Assembly (NCBI GenBank): GCA_016800925.1 | Contig: JABCPU010000067.1 | Location: 164,840-228,839, forward strand | DNA from: Suillus spraguei | Taxonomy: Eukaryota; Basidiomycota; Agaricomycetes; Boletales; Suillaceae | Direction: 5' to 3' | Length of the DNA stretch: 64,000 nt | Shown: piece by piece, positions 45,052-55,881 of the stretch | Layout of the letters: every line of letters starts with the position of its first letter | How positions within the stretch are numbered: the stretch's first letter is position 1 | The notes under the pieces: model-generated | What the model was told of the DNA's origin: nothing | What the model saw: the letters and a program-made list of their open reading frames with translations, nothing else | Database searches by the model: none | Position numbers and translations under genes: made by a program

Positions 45052-47115
45052 CCATAGAGCAGCAGTCTTCGTACGAATCTCTGCTCTCTTCTGCACATAA
45101 CGGGGGCAACAAGGGTCAGTACAAATACAGACAGAGTTTGCAAGCCGTCGTGATAATATTGATCGTCGTAATGAGACCATACATGATTGTCATGCTGTCT
45201 CAAAGCCATATGGGATGCGGCGGAAGGAGAAAAGACAGTGGGAATATACTTCAGGCTAGATAGACCGGTCGAAATGTCTGTTAGGAATTATACCGACTGT
45301 CGATAGTAGGAATGCGCGCAGGACCAGATGTCAACTCCACGGAGACCCCATTATGACTGGAAACAAAATGCAGCACAACGCAGTCATGCAGAAAAGACGA
45401 TAGCACGGAGAAATCTCGACTCATAGTTAACATAAATAACAGTAGGAATATCAGTGAAGGGTCCAAGGACTTGATAACAACTAAAGGCACAGTCGACGAT
45501 TAAGATCAACACACACAGTGAGAAACACAACACCAACTACTGTCATAGCGGGAATGAAGCACTGCGCAGCCTGAGTGAGTCGCATATCCTGGAGGGTAAG
45601 GGCTGCTCAGGAATCCGAAGAATATATTCATTCGCCACTAATGTTGTGATATTAATAGTAGTGCTCGCCAGCAGCTGCGGGTCTACCTCAGTGAGCACGG
45701 CGCGCAGAGTCGCCGCAGACTGGCGTAGAACTGATTTGTGATTCATGTGACAGGACCAAGGTGCATACCAATAAAGTTCGGAACAAACATTGGTCGGACT
45801 TCAAAATAAGTTGCGGTATATCGGCGTAACCTATCGTCCACCATACTAGTACGTTGGACTCGGTCATCTTGCAGCTCATCATCGTAGTTGTCATTGCTTC
45901 CGCTCTGAGTTGCCCCCGACTTACTGTTCCTTTATACTCGCGGTTCTGGTTTCAGGGCTCTGCAGTGTCCGTCTTGTCGCGTCTTGTGTTCTCGTTAAGG
46001 TTCCAAAATGCACAGTGGCCGAGTAGACGCGCTCGAGCGCATCTGCTGTCAGCTACGCCTTCTTGCGCCTTGTATGGATGTCATCTCGGTCCCTTTGCAT
46101 CTACCAGTTGAGACCAACCCTGTCTGCCTACTTGTCAGTGGTCACCTATCAGGTCTTATCAATAGTGGCCACCTGTCTCTGGGAAACTTGTCTGATGGGC
46201 CCCTTGTACCCTTCATCGACGTGTTCGTCCTAGGACAAAGTACTTGCGAAAGAGTTAAGTGTCCTGTAATTGGACCCTCAAGAGCTTATGGTCCCTCTGC
46301 GCTAAAATTTTGACTTTCTGTTTTTTGACACCACAGACTCGTACCGTAACATCCTGGTGTTCCAGCTGACAACGAAGATATCACTGGTTCTGGAACTTAC
46401 TGGCGCCACACTTTCCTTTCAAGGTGTTCAGCTACCAGAGGTGTTTCCGTCTTGCCTTCGGCTTGAATTCCATTAGTGCGTACTGGTTTCTGGCACTGAC
46501 ATTGGATCCCAAAGGATAAAAGAAAAACATAGCATCCAGTACTATGTGCTTCATTCGCTAGACCAGAAGCAAGACTCGATTATAACAGGGCAGATTTATA
46601 ACGGTGGTATTCCGCTCTCGTCTGCAAGCGCATTTCAATACTATGGTCACGAAAGGCTGCCGAATGATGTTCGCACTGAAGCGTTTGCACGGGCTTTTGT
46701 GTGTGATCTGATGCTCATTAATCACTGCACATGCGCATGCTTCACAGGTTACTCGCTTTCATTCGTATATGGACATCATCTGGACAGCACAAGCAAAAAT
46801 TCTCTGTCCCGAAAAGACAAGAACGGGTAACAAACGAAACAGATGAAAGGTTCACCTGCCACAGCAAAGTCAATGACAACGTAATGTACAGTAAAATCAA
46901 TGACAACCAAAGTCAATGTAGTGCATATGTAGCGTATGTGAATGAAATCATGGACGCAGCCGATGCATCAAAAAGTCCGACACAGAACAAAAAGCATACA
47001 AGAAAAGTCCTGGAATGTCCGGAGGGCTGTAGTATAAAAGTACAATGGATATAGGGAAGGAGAGATGCGCCATAGAGATGAGGGGGTGACAATAAAGAAA
47101 GTCTCCATACCGGCC
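45052..47115. other. Unassigned region
   Basis: The part just right of copy B (45052-45210, minus strand) still has an open frame with clustered cysteines (CICTDPCCPRYVQKRAEIRT) and may be the 5' part of that repeat. Plus-strand frames at 46008-46313 and 46546-46830 are open but unrecognised. The region also holds the 3' side of the HET-like gene. Confidence 0.3.
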
Positions 47116-49265
47116 TTAAGGGTTACCACACAGAGCCACCCAATCACAAGTGTGCATATGACCAAAGATGTAACTCGGCATGCGGAGCACTGTCTCACGT
47201 CGCAGTTCGCTGCTGCTGCATTTCTCACTAGCCAGGACAAACCTCCCTTGACCACCCTCTGATCCAGTAAAAAGACAGACCGTGGGAGGCCTGTGCGCAC
47301 GGAAATAGTAGATTGTGCTTGAGACAGTGTCGACGAGGGTGAACATGTGACCTTCAATAGGGTCAAATGGTGGGGCTGCGAGAGCTGCATCATACTGTGA
47401 AACGTGGCCTTCGCGGAACTTAGAATCACTTTCTCTCGGTCTTGCCAAAGGCGATCCTGAAGGAGTGTAAAATGTACGACGAGAATCCCCAATCTGATAT
47501 CCATACAGATGGTCGGAGGCTTCTTGCGCAGAGATGACCCCTTTGACTCCAATTAGCCATGGACGAGTAAGGACGACTCGTCCAGAGTGCGCATAAGTTG
47601 TGAAGATTGGCGCAAATAACAGCAGAGTAAGTGAGAGACCAAATATGAGCATGCTCCATATAAATAGATTCGAGTCCACGAATGAAAATTTCAACGCAAT
47701 GCCACCCACTGGGATGAGGACGAAGAGGGTCACGTAGGGCATTGCGTGTGCTAGAAGACGTCGGATGGTGCGCCTCGTAGCAAATGCGACAGATGGAAAA
47801 TTCTTCCACCTAATTGCTGCCGCCCGGCAGCCATCCAATACAAGAGAGCCATTGGATGTAACCCCGATGACTTGTACAGCGGGCTCAATGTCCCAAAGCT
47901 TGGCACCATATTCGTCCTCCTTGGTGTACCATTGATTTATACCTCTTCGATCTCTGGGAAACATTGAGATCATCCGATCAGCAATCCGGTCGTTGTCGTT
48001 CGCCATAAACAAACGCGCAAGTGCTTGCAGCTCTGTTTCCCCGGCATCAGGGAGAATGCGATGCTCAAAAAATCCCATAACATCAGGAAATTCACACATT
48101 CCTTGACGTGCTTAATCAGCTTAACTCACTTATCTCAAAACTTGTTTGCTCTCTCTCACATCATTCACCTGGCATATCTTATATTTTTTGAGTGCGAAAT
48201 ATAATAAAACATGTATATTAATATATCTCAACATTTTTTTTCTGAATTCACTCACATTGAAATTTTGGACAAGTAGATTCAATTTCACCAAGGCAGTTAA
48301 GTGTAAATAAGTCTGCATAAGGGCATGTCAAGGAATGTGTGAATTTCCTGATGAAGCGCATAGACTTTTTCTGCGCGATATCTCCCCTGAAAACTTTCTC
48401 ACTGCCATATTGCTTCTTTGAGTTGGAGATTGCGCTCCAGCCTCTCGAGCGGATCTTTCCCGAGACCATAAAAGTTGATAATATGGGATTCCTCATCGTG
48501 GTGTGAGTAAGCTAAAGAAGCGATTTGGATGAGACTGATTGGGGTGACTGCGTTGTCTCCAGCCTTGTATCGCAGCTCGCGACTAAGGAGAGCTTCTGGC
48601 AGGGTCCAAACACGGCTGCCCCAAGCGGGCCAAGCACTCTCGTTGGTGAGTATGATGAGTGTGAAGGAGGCGAGTCGGTAGACGTCCGACATGCGATACA
48701 GGTCTTGGGCCTTTTGAATGGGATCCTCAAATAAGCACTCGAGATCTAGCCAGTATGCGTCAAATCCTTGATCCAAGGTAGCGTTCCGCACCCGCTCTAT
48801 GAGCGCCTCCGTACTTCCGAAATTTACTACGTCGTCGTAGCAGTAGGTGACAGCGACATATGGTTTTCGCATCACTGCTGTCTCAACATCGACTTTTGTC
48901 CAATCTCTTGTGTCTTCATCATATATAACAAGGAAGCGGGGGTAGAGGGCGTGGGTGATACGCCGGACGTGTCCAACATCTTCACCTGCTGCTCGTGCGC
49001 GTAGAGAGTATTCCCTTGGTGAGCATGCAGCCCACAGATGGCCAATAAACCGCATCAAATATGGCTTGTAATAAGTGGTGTGCACAGGCGCTCTGGATGA
49101 ACACAATAGTGCGATGATATAAATGGGCCAGACGAACAACCAGAAAAATGATTCGCCGGATGGGTGGAACATCACCCTAGTCAGCCAACCAGCAAGCTCG
49201 GTGGATACTGGCCTGTTCGATCCAATGCTGTTCTCGGTCCAATCACTCGTTGAGTTGGGCTTCAC
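47116..49265 (-). pseudogene. HET-like membrane protein gene, broken by a MITE and a nonsense codon
   Basis: Reading the minus strand: SDWTENSIGSNRPVSTELAG, a membrane helix (FFWLFVWPIYIIALLCSS), then a HET-like core: KPYVAVTYCYDDVVNFGS, GFDAYWLDLECLFEDPI, DVYRLASFTLIILTNES and WGSRVWTLPEALLSRELRYK. The frame meets TGA just after QLKEAIWQ (about 48419). It continues in the same frame to KVYAL at 48356, where a 273-bp MITE is inserted. Past it the protein resumes exactly with MGFFEHRILPDAGETELQAL and LARLFMANDNDRIADRMISM, two helices (AHAMPYVTLFVLIPVGGIAL) and a stop at 47116. HET-type proteins in fungi are linked to non-self recognition; this basidiomycete version with membrane helices is uncharacterised. 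The start is not resolved and may lie upstream of 49265. Confidence 0.72.
48081..48353 (-). mobile_element. 273-bp MITE, copy 1 (inside HET-like gene)
   Basis: The element starts CATCAGGAAATTCACACATT and ends with the reverse complement of that sequence, a terminal inverted repeat of about 30 bp. It is flanked by a 2-bp duplication (AA at 48079-48080 and 48354-48355). Removing the element and one AA/TT restores the HET-like frame as YAL-MGFF. It encodes nothing of its own; the 62-codon frame inside is also present in copy 2 because the copies are near-identical. Confidence 0.9.
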
Positions 49266-49814
49266 GGACTGTACAACGAGGCGCTTGCATTTTCCGGTAG
49301 AGGGGCTAGTGTATCATGATGCCATTCCATGGTAAATGGGCGTGAGCTGACTGCTATAACATTGGGGTTTTCCAAAAATGGTGGGTGTCGATACATGATT
49401 CATCGTTTAATGGCTGGATGATGACAATGTTAGTCGAGGAATATTAAACGATAAAGTGAACATAGAGCTTACCGTGGGCAGAGACGAGGGGAACATTGAA
49501 TCAGCTCTCTGTATGGCCATTTATAACTTCCAGGCTGGACTCAGAAGCGCCACAATTTACCAGCCTGGGTCGTACGCAACTAGAATACAAGATACCTCAG
49601 TTTCACGATAGATTTAGTATTTACATCAGCCGGGCAGTCATCAGTGAACCAGTGAACAGATTAGAATATCATAATTAACTATATATAGCTAACAATGACA
49701 GTAATTTCTGTAAATCTGGTGGGGGGGTTTACCTTGCCTTGTGAAGGAAAGACGAATTTTTAAGTCAACCAACCACGTTGTCTTACCCTCGATGCACTGG
49801 CTTATATGTGTACT

Positions 49815-50140
49815 GGTCTGTGGATGAAAGATGTGACACGAGCCAATGCATTGAATTTTGGGTTATAATGGTCGAGACCAAGCACTAATGTCCCCGCTCA
49901 CATGGGTGTGATTCACTTGCATAATGTAATGCTGAAAACCTCATAATCATATCTTGCGTGGACGAGTGCAGTTTAATGTGACATGAGTCAATGAATTAAA
50001 ATTTGGATCATGATGCTTGAGGTAAAGCACTAAGGTCCCCGCTGACATCGGTGTGGTGGCTTTGCGCAATGCTGAAAATAATAAATCACGTCTTGCATGA
50101 ACGAGCGCAGCTTTAGTATGACACTTGAGGTTTTAAATTG
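49815..50140. repeat. Diverged tandem repeat, period about 146 bp
   Basis: The blocks GATGTGACACGAGCCAATG (about 49829) and AATGTGACATGAGTCAATG (about 49975) start successive units that also share AAGCACTAA.GTCCCCGCT and AATGCTGAAAA. A third partial unit begins near 50100. Roughly 2.2 copies. Confidence 0.6.
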
Positions 50141-50839
50141 TCTGGCTTGTGATACCTGATTATCGCATTTATACCACAGCTGGACTCTCAAAGACTGATA
50201 GTTTCAAGTGCTGTATTGAATGAGATATTGCTGTGCTGCGCAAGATTTTCAAATTGGTGTCAAATTCTACACACTACGGTAAAATTCTTCTACTAGAAAA
50301 GCCTTTGGAAATCTACTTTATCATACTTGATCCATGATTAGTTTGTGCGGAGCAAGTTGGAGCATCCTGATCAGCTCTGGCAAAGACATATAATGCGTGT
50401 CACTGGCGTTACAAATTCAACGAATTGGCAGGCGGATAATGATTCACGACATGGACACTGCAGAGCATAAATACAGAATTTCAGGCTGATCACGAAATGC
50501 ATCTATCGTTGAATTTAGCCCTGACACTGGGTTGTTGCTCGGACGGGTAACATTTTGAACGAATTACCAATGTCCATCATGAGAACACGTGATACCAGGT
50601 CCACAATATTTTGCGCCGATTCCGCTATCTACTGAGCTGTATTTTCATATTCCAATGACCGCCACATTTTCTTCGCTCACCCGTTGCGCTTTTTTTATAT
50701 AGGAATGTCAAACAAACTCATTCAGTTCCACATTATTATTGACCTCATTTCCAAGGATGTTGCATTTAGATGACATTCCATGATTTGATCGCACAGGCAT
50801 GTAACATATCTTTTTAGGCGCGGTCTATACCACAGTGAT

Positions 50840-51335
50840 CTAAAGTGAGAATTTCTATCTCGCTTTGGCAGTATTGTACGTTGCAATAAGTTTCACAGTA
50901 GTCAGCATATTGACTGGCACAAGATTTCGGATTGCAATCAACCCCCTCTAGTCAGAGATCGTGAGTGACCTTCTTGATGAAGGAAATCATAATTAGAAAA
51001 CTTTCGATAGCTAATCACAAAGCCACATAGCATATTTTCATTCGCACAGTCATCACTACAGTTGGATGATTAGAAAATTCCCTCGTTGTTTGGGCAGCAA
51101 TGTACATTATAATAAATCTTGTAGTAGTGGGCATGTTGAACGGTACAGGATTTTAGACTGCCAACCGAGCCTCTCCAGTCAAAAACCGTGCATGACCTCC
51201 TTGACGAAGGACATTACAAATAGAGACCTTTTCATGGCCAATCGTGGAGCCACACAGCATTTTTCCATTGGTGCAACCTTCGCTATGGTCGAATATACAG
51301 GAAAATTCCTTGTTAATTGGCAGCATCACACGTTA
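50840..51335. repeat. Diverged tandem repeat, period about 226 bp
   Basis: Units start near 50849, 51073 and 51301 with GAAAATTCC-like text followed by TTGGCAG. Each of the first two shares a middle part containing CTCCAGTCA/CTCTAGTCA and GACC(T/)CTTGA(T/C)GAAGG. About 2.2 copies, strongly diverged. Confidence 0.55.
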
Positions 51336-51494
51336 GGGAAAATTCAGGAATGATTAGTATATGTGATGGTATGAAATGTAACTGACAATTATCCCTCAAT
51401 TGACTCGCAATCTCAAACAGATGATATTTGGAACTATACAATATTTGTAGACACAAATATAAAAATTTGAGATTAGTACGTGCAATAGACTGTA

Positions 51495-51767
51495 CATCAG
51501 GAAATTCACACATTCCTTGACGTGCCCTTATGCAGACTTATTTACACTTAACTGCCTTGGTGAAATTGAATCTACTTGTCCAAAATTTCAATGTGAGTGA
51601 ATTCAGAAAAAAAATGTTGAGATATATTAATATACATGTTTTATTATATTTCGCACTCAAAAAATATAAGATATGCCAGGTGAATGATGTGAGAGAGAGC
51701 AAACAAGTTTTGAGATAAGTGAGTTAAGCTGATTAAGCACGTCAAGGAATGTGTGAATTTCCTGATG
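51495..51767 (+). mobile_element. 273-bp MITE, copy 2
   Basis: The same length and terminal inverted repeats as the copy at 48081-48353, in opposite orientation and apparently near-identical. It is flanked by TA on both sides (51493-51494 and 51768-51769). The 2-bp duplication suits a Tc1/mariner-like mobiliser, although AA at copy 1 is unusual for strict TA targeting. Confidence 0.88.
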
Positions 51768-51827
51768 TAATTAATTCGGAATAACAAACAAAGGGCAGAG
51801 GCAGGGAGGAAGACAAAGAATAATTCA

Positions 51828-53237
51828 TCAATCCAAGTCAAAAGCAGCATCCTCCAGCTTCTTGTGTTGTTCGGCCAATGCATTGACGGACATCTGGGAT
51901 ACAATTTCTGGCATCAGGTCCTCACGATGATTTGTTCCAAAAATCTTCCTATGCAGTAATGTCACTCATCCAGTTATCATCTAAAGATGCAACAAAATAT
52001 TTACCTGGTCCACCACTCGAAAAGTTTATCCACTTTGCATCTCGTGACAGGGCCAGGGACATCCTCAAAAAAGTCCACAATGTTGTTCCAAAACACTTCA
52101 TAGTCAAAGTCGCCGTCCACAGTACACCAGGATGAGACACTTGATAGAGTGAAACGAACCTGCCATTCAAGCGTTAGTTTATGTACACGAAAATGACAAA
52201 ATTTTCTCACTTGACAAACAACATACGCAATAGCGCGAGGCATGACTTTCTTCATATTCTTCATATTGAGGATTGAGGCAACACATGTCTTGACCTTTGT
52301 CTGTTCAGATTTCCAGCGGGCACGTCTGTTGTTCTCCAGAATATCAGCTCCATCTCCATCACCTTCAGCTTCCCTAGCAGAGGAAGGTGACATGAAGATA
52401 GCTTTGAATGCCTGGAATGTAATGAGTAAAAACGTAGAAAACTATACTGTAACCAAACCGCTAACAAGAACTAGAAGCTTTGACTTGAGGAAACCTTCCT
52501 TGAGATTGTCATTGTTACATTGATAGTTCTCGTATACGAACAATGGCCAAGAATTTTCAGATACAATATATTCCAACGTTCTGTCACGAATACCGGCTTT
52601 GACACTGTACCGGCATCAATATCTGTGATAGTTGAGAAGAGTTGACACTCACCAGTTTTTATCCCAGTCCCACTCAGCAGGACAAAGTAACTTCCCACAG
52701 GTATCATTTGTAAACTGCGTGAATGCTTGTCATTTGGCTTGATCAGAGGAGATGAACGAAACTCCTGGTTAACCCAGGAGGCGACAAGCTCCTTGAGAGT
52801 GGAGGTATCATCACCACGAGCCGCATCCGCTCCTTTCTTAAGCTATAATATAATTAGCATGTAGCATACAGATATGGTTAACCATGCACCTTCTTTAACA
52901 TATCTTCTGAATCTTCATGGTCAAGCTCCCCAAGCTTTCCATGCACCCATGGTAGTACCCGTGCAAATTCAACATAACCATGCTGTGAGCGATTTTGTCT
53001 GCATCAAAGAATTAGAATTATTGAATTAAAAAAACCCTGACGACTCACTCTGCAGTTGCTTCTACTGACGAGTGGAACTTGTATCTGCGATTGTTCTCAG
53101 TGATCAAGTCTTCCAAGCTTTGATAAAGAACAATGAGTCGACGAATTGCTCTGCCCTGTGCAGCGTAGAAGGTTGTTTTTCTTCAAATAAATAAAAAATC
53201 AGAACTAGTGCAAGCATATTGACCAACATAGCATACT
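51828..53237 (-). pseudogene. DUF6698-type basidiomycete protein, 5' cut and frameshifted
   Basis: Minus-strand exons read GRAIRRLIVLYQSLEDLITE, YVEFARVLPWVHGKLGELDH, ARGDDTSTLKELVASWVNQE, then NDTCGKLLCPAEWDWDKN, RDRTLEYIVSENSWPLFVYE, EGFLKSKLLV, AFKAIFMSPSSAREAEGDGD, PRAIAYVVCQ, DGDFDYEVFWNNIVDFFEDV and EDLMPEIVSQMSVNALAEQH, stopping at 51828-51830. This is the order of DUF6698 proteins that are abundant in agaricomycetes; function unknown. Between PLIKPNDKHSR and FTNDTCGKL (about 52724) the frame shifts by one base with no intron signals. The upstream exon is cut by the Tc1/mariner relic at 53240. I judge it a pseudogene. Confidence 0.75.
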
Positions 53238-53239
53238 TA

Positions 53240-53804
53240 CAGTGGCTCAAAAAACTGTCCGCATGTTTTGGCATTTTTCACTATCTATAATATTGTGAGA
53301 ACAAACAAATGCCTCAAAAACATGCTTATACCACATTGTAGTATGGCTTCGGGGCTTTCATTTGAGCCCTACACTGTGGGAATCGGTGGAGATATGGTGG
53401 AGATACAAGGCTCACAAAATGGTGACTCATGCGGACAGTTTTTTGACTCAAGTATTTTACAGTAATAACCAGGTATTCTAGTATTTTGTATGACCTCCCT
53501 TGGCTTTAATTACTGCCTCTATCCTTCTAGGCATACTCTCAATTAATTTCTGGCAATCCTCAGCTGTGATCTTCCCCCATTCCACTGCTACTCTCTCCCA
53601 AAGCTCCCATACTCCTTTAGGGGGGTTTTCATAGGCTTGAAGCTTTTTCTTGAGTGTTCCCCAGAGATGTTCAATGACATTGACATCAGGAGACTGTGCT
53701 GGCCAGTCAAGAACATTGATGTTATGTTCTTCAAACCATTCCCTAGCTCTTCTGGATGTGTGCTTGGGATCATTATCCTGTTGGAAAATGATATCTTCTT
53801 CATC
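53240..53804 (-). mobile_element. Truncated Tc1/mariner element
   Basis: The right-hand (in its own sense 3') end begins CAGTGGCTCAAAAAACTGTC at 53240 next to a TA. The minus strand at 53804-53478 encodes the C-terminal DDE part of a Tc1-type transposase: FQQDNDPKHTSRRAREWFEE and LDWPAQSPDVNVIEHLWGTL, with a stop at 53478. The other half of the element is missing where the gypsy LTR starts at 53805. Confidence 0.85.
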
Positions 53805-54573
53805 TGTTAAGACTGTACTCAAGGGTAGAGAGATCCGAAGGGCTTTGGCCTCAGTTCGTACACTGTGCCCCTTTCTCGAGTAATGCCCTTTATTTCAGGG
53901 AGGAGTTATTCGTCCGAAGACCCGGAAGGGGTTGCGTGACGGATCCGGGTGTCCGAAGGTGTCGGATATAATACGTCCGAAGGTAATTCGGAATGTGAGG
54001 AGAGGAAAGAGATTAAGGCTAGTTTCGGAACGAGTTCTTAACTAGAAACTAACGGAGATGGACTATCCGAAGATAGAGTCGGAGGTATGGACTATAGGAG
54101 TCAATCCTAAGTCTCGGAAGGTGACTTAAAGCGGAGAGTGGCTTAAGTCCGGAGGAGGCAGAATGAGTAGAATCTAAGATGATATTTGAACTAAGGTTCT
54201 ACGGAGATCTACAAGTGGTTTATATACAGTAAGTATCTAAGACGGATAATTAGCAAGTCCGGGACCGAGGGCTATGTACGAAGTGTAACGGAAGTCTATT
54301 AGTTATTGCACAGCGGATCAGTAAGCATGAATCGGAAATGAACACAGGAAATGGATCAGTAACACAGGACGGAAATATAAACAGCCGGAGTACCGGTAGT
54401 AGGAGAAATGATGAAAGGAGATAGTCGCAGATGTTCACCAGGGAGTTAAGGTGCGAGAAGTGAGTACATTCGGATGGGTGGTCCGGACAGGATCTGTGGA
54501 CCGGACGGATATGGAAACGATCGGATCTGGACGGATATGATCGGATCTGAGATTAGAAGTATGGTATATGACA
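53805..54573 (-). repeat. 3' LTR of the gypsy element
   Basis: It starts TGTTAAGACTGTACTCAAGG in plus-strand text and ends TATATGACA. It differs from the upper LTR by scattered substitutions and small indels only, which suggests a fairly recent insertion compared with the frame damage in pol. Confidence 0.92.
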
Positions 54574-54768
54574 GTATCCCCCCCTTAGGGCCGAACCCCT
54601 GAGGCACAAGAAGCGTCGATCCGGATCGGACAAGATTAATGCGAGACGATGGGGAAGTTTGATGGTTGTAGTGCTGAGTCTGTAATCCAACAGATATATG
54701 GACGTCAGACGTCCGAAATGATTCCTACCCCCACTTCATATTCTTGTTAACAAAACTTGTCTCCTAAC

Positions 54769-55758
54769 ATGTCTGGAAAGAAATCCGATGCCCCTAAGTC
54801 TGCTGCTGACCTTGTGGCGGATCTGGAGCAGCAACTGGCGGCTGCTAAGGCTGCAGCAGAAGCCGAGGCGGAATGGAAGCGGAAAGAGGCGGAGGAGCGG
54901 AAAAGGCAGGAGGAGTTGAAGCAGATTGAGTTGGCGGAGATCCGGAGGGAGATGGAGGAGAAGAGGCGGAGAGCACTGATTGAGGCTCGGGTGAGTGCTG
55001 TGGACTCTTCCGGATCCGGATATTAATGGGTTGGTAAAGGCCAAGGCTGCTCCTGGTCTGGGGCAAAGGATGGGTACTGCTCTCGTTGCGTCACTAAGGG
55101 CCGGATGTGCCAGTGGGATGATGCTGAGAAGAATGCCATGGTGAGTCGTCCGAAAAACTTCGGATCCGCTGATTTCGACGTTTCATAGATTAAGTCCTGT
55201 GACGTCTGCCGGAAGGACAAGGCCACTTGTCCTGGAAGGCCCGGATTCGTTAAGGGGCCTAAGGGCCAGAAGAGGCAGCGTCCTGCTGGTACTCCGTCTC
55301 CGAAGGGCAAAGGCAAGCGCCGTCAGAGGAGTCTACTCCGGATGTGGCGGACGCGGATGTCTTCTCTAATCCAGTCACTATCGAAGGTATGATGAGGATT
55401 TGTGGAGTACGATGATCAGGCTTGGGTGGCCGCTGCTAATGGCATCATTGCTGAGTTGGCGCGGACCAACAGACTTCTCCAAGATGGTATTGCGGCGGCG
55501 GAAGGGAGTCGGATTGCCATGGAGCGGATGAGCTCCACCATGGAGGCCTTCCTCCAGCAACAGAGGGAATTCCAGGCCCTGCTCATCGAGGAAATCCAGA
55601 CCGGATTTAGGCTTTCCGTTTCTGCCGGATCGACAAGGATGGCGCTGGTGAGGAGATTGGGGAAGAGGTGGCGGATGAGAATGGAGGGAGATGGCGGATG
55701 GAACTGGGGAAGAGATGGCGGATGGGACTGGGGAGGAGACTGGGGGTGCCGGAGGTGA
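54769..55758 (+). CDS. Antisense accessory gene inside the gypsy element (coiled coil plus two CxxCx6C motifs)
   Basis: On the plus strand, opposite to gag-pol, the ATG at 54769 opens MSGKKSDAPKSAADLVADLE and an Ala/Glu/Arg-rich coiled coil. The next block has CSRCVTKGRMC, then a canonical 48-bp intron (55141-55188, GTGAGT..ATAG), then KSCDVCRKDKATCPGRPGF. This gives two CxxCx6C motifs like those of Zn2Cys6 or knuckle-type binding proteins. A basic KKGKGKRRQ-like stretch and a second coiled coil (IAMERMSSTMEAFLQQQREF) follow. A stop after SGSGY near 55023 and frame changes near 55330 show this copy is damaged. Intron signals and domain order argue it is a real antisense gene carried by the element. 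Its function is unknown. Confidence 0.6.
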
Positions 55759-55881
55759 AATGGAGACTGGTGCTTAGTCCAGATCCGGATTTCCGCTACT
55801 GCCCTTACTGTACTTATATTTCGTTATGTACTTTTCAAGCAATGGGACCAGGCTTGTCCGGATATGCTGAGTGGAAATCCG

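Larger units (their letters stand above)
49331..51494. other. Gene-poor AT-rich region with two diverged tandem repeats
   Basis: No gene is supported in these 2.1 kb. Two families of old tandem repeats are described separately. Stops are dense in all frames. Confidence 0.45.

Noticed and set aside
48130..48318. Identical 62-codon frames inside both MITE copies
   Set aside because: Identity comes from the recent duplication of the MITE. The frame has no start context, no homology and spans the AT-rich core.
53478..53822. Complete small transposase gene
   Set aside because: The first codons lie in the gypsy LTR and the N-terminal half (DNA-binding part and first catalytic Asp) is missing, so it is a truncated relic.
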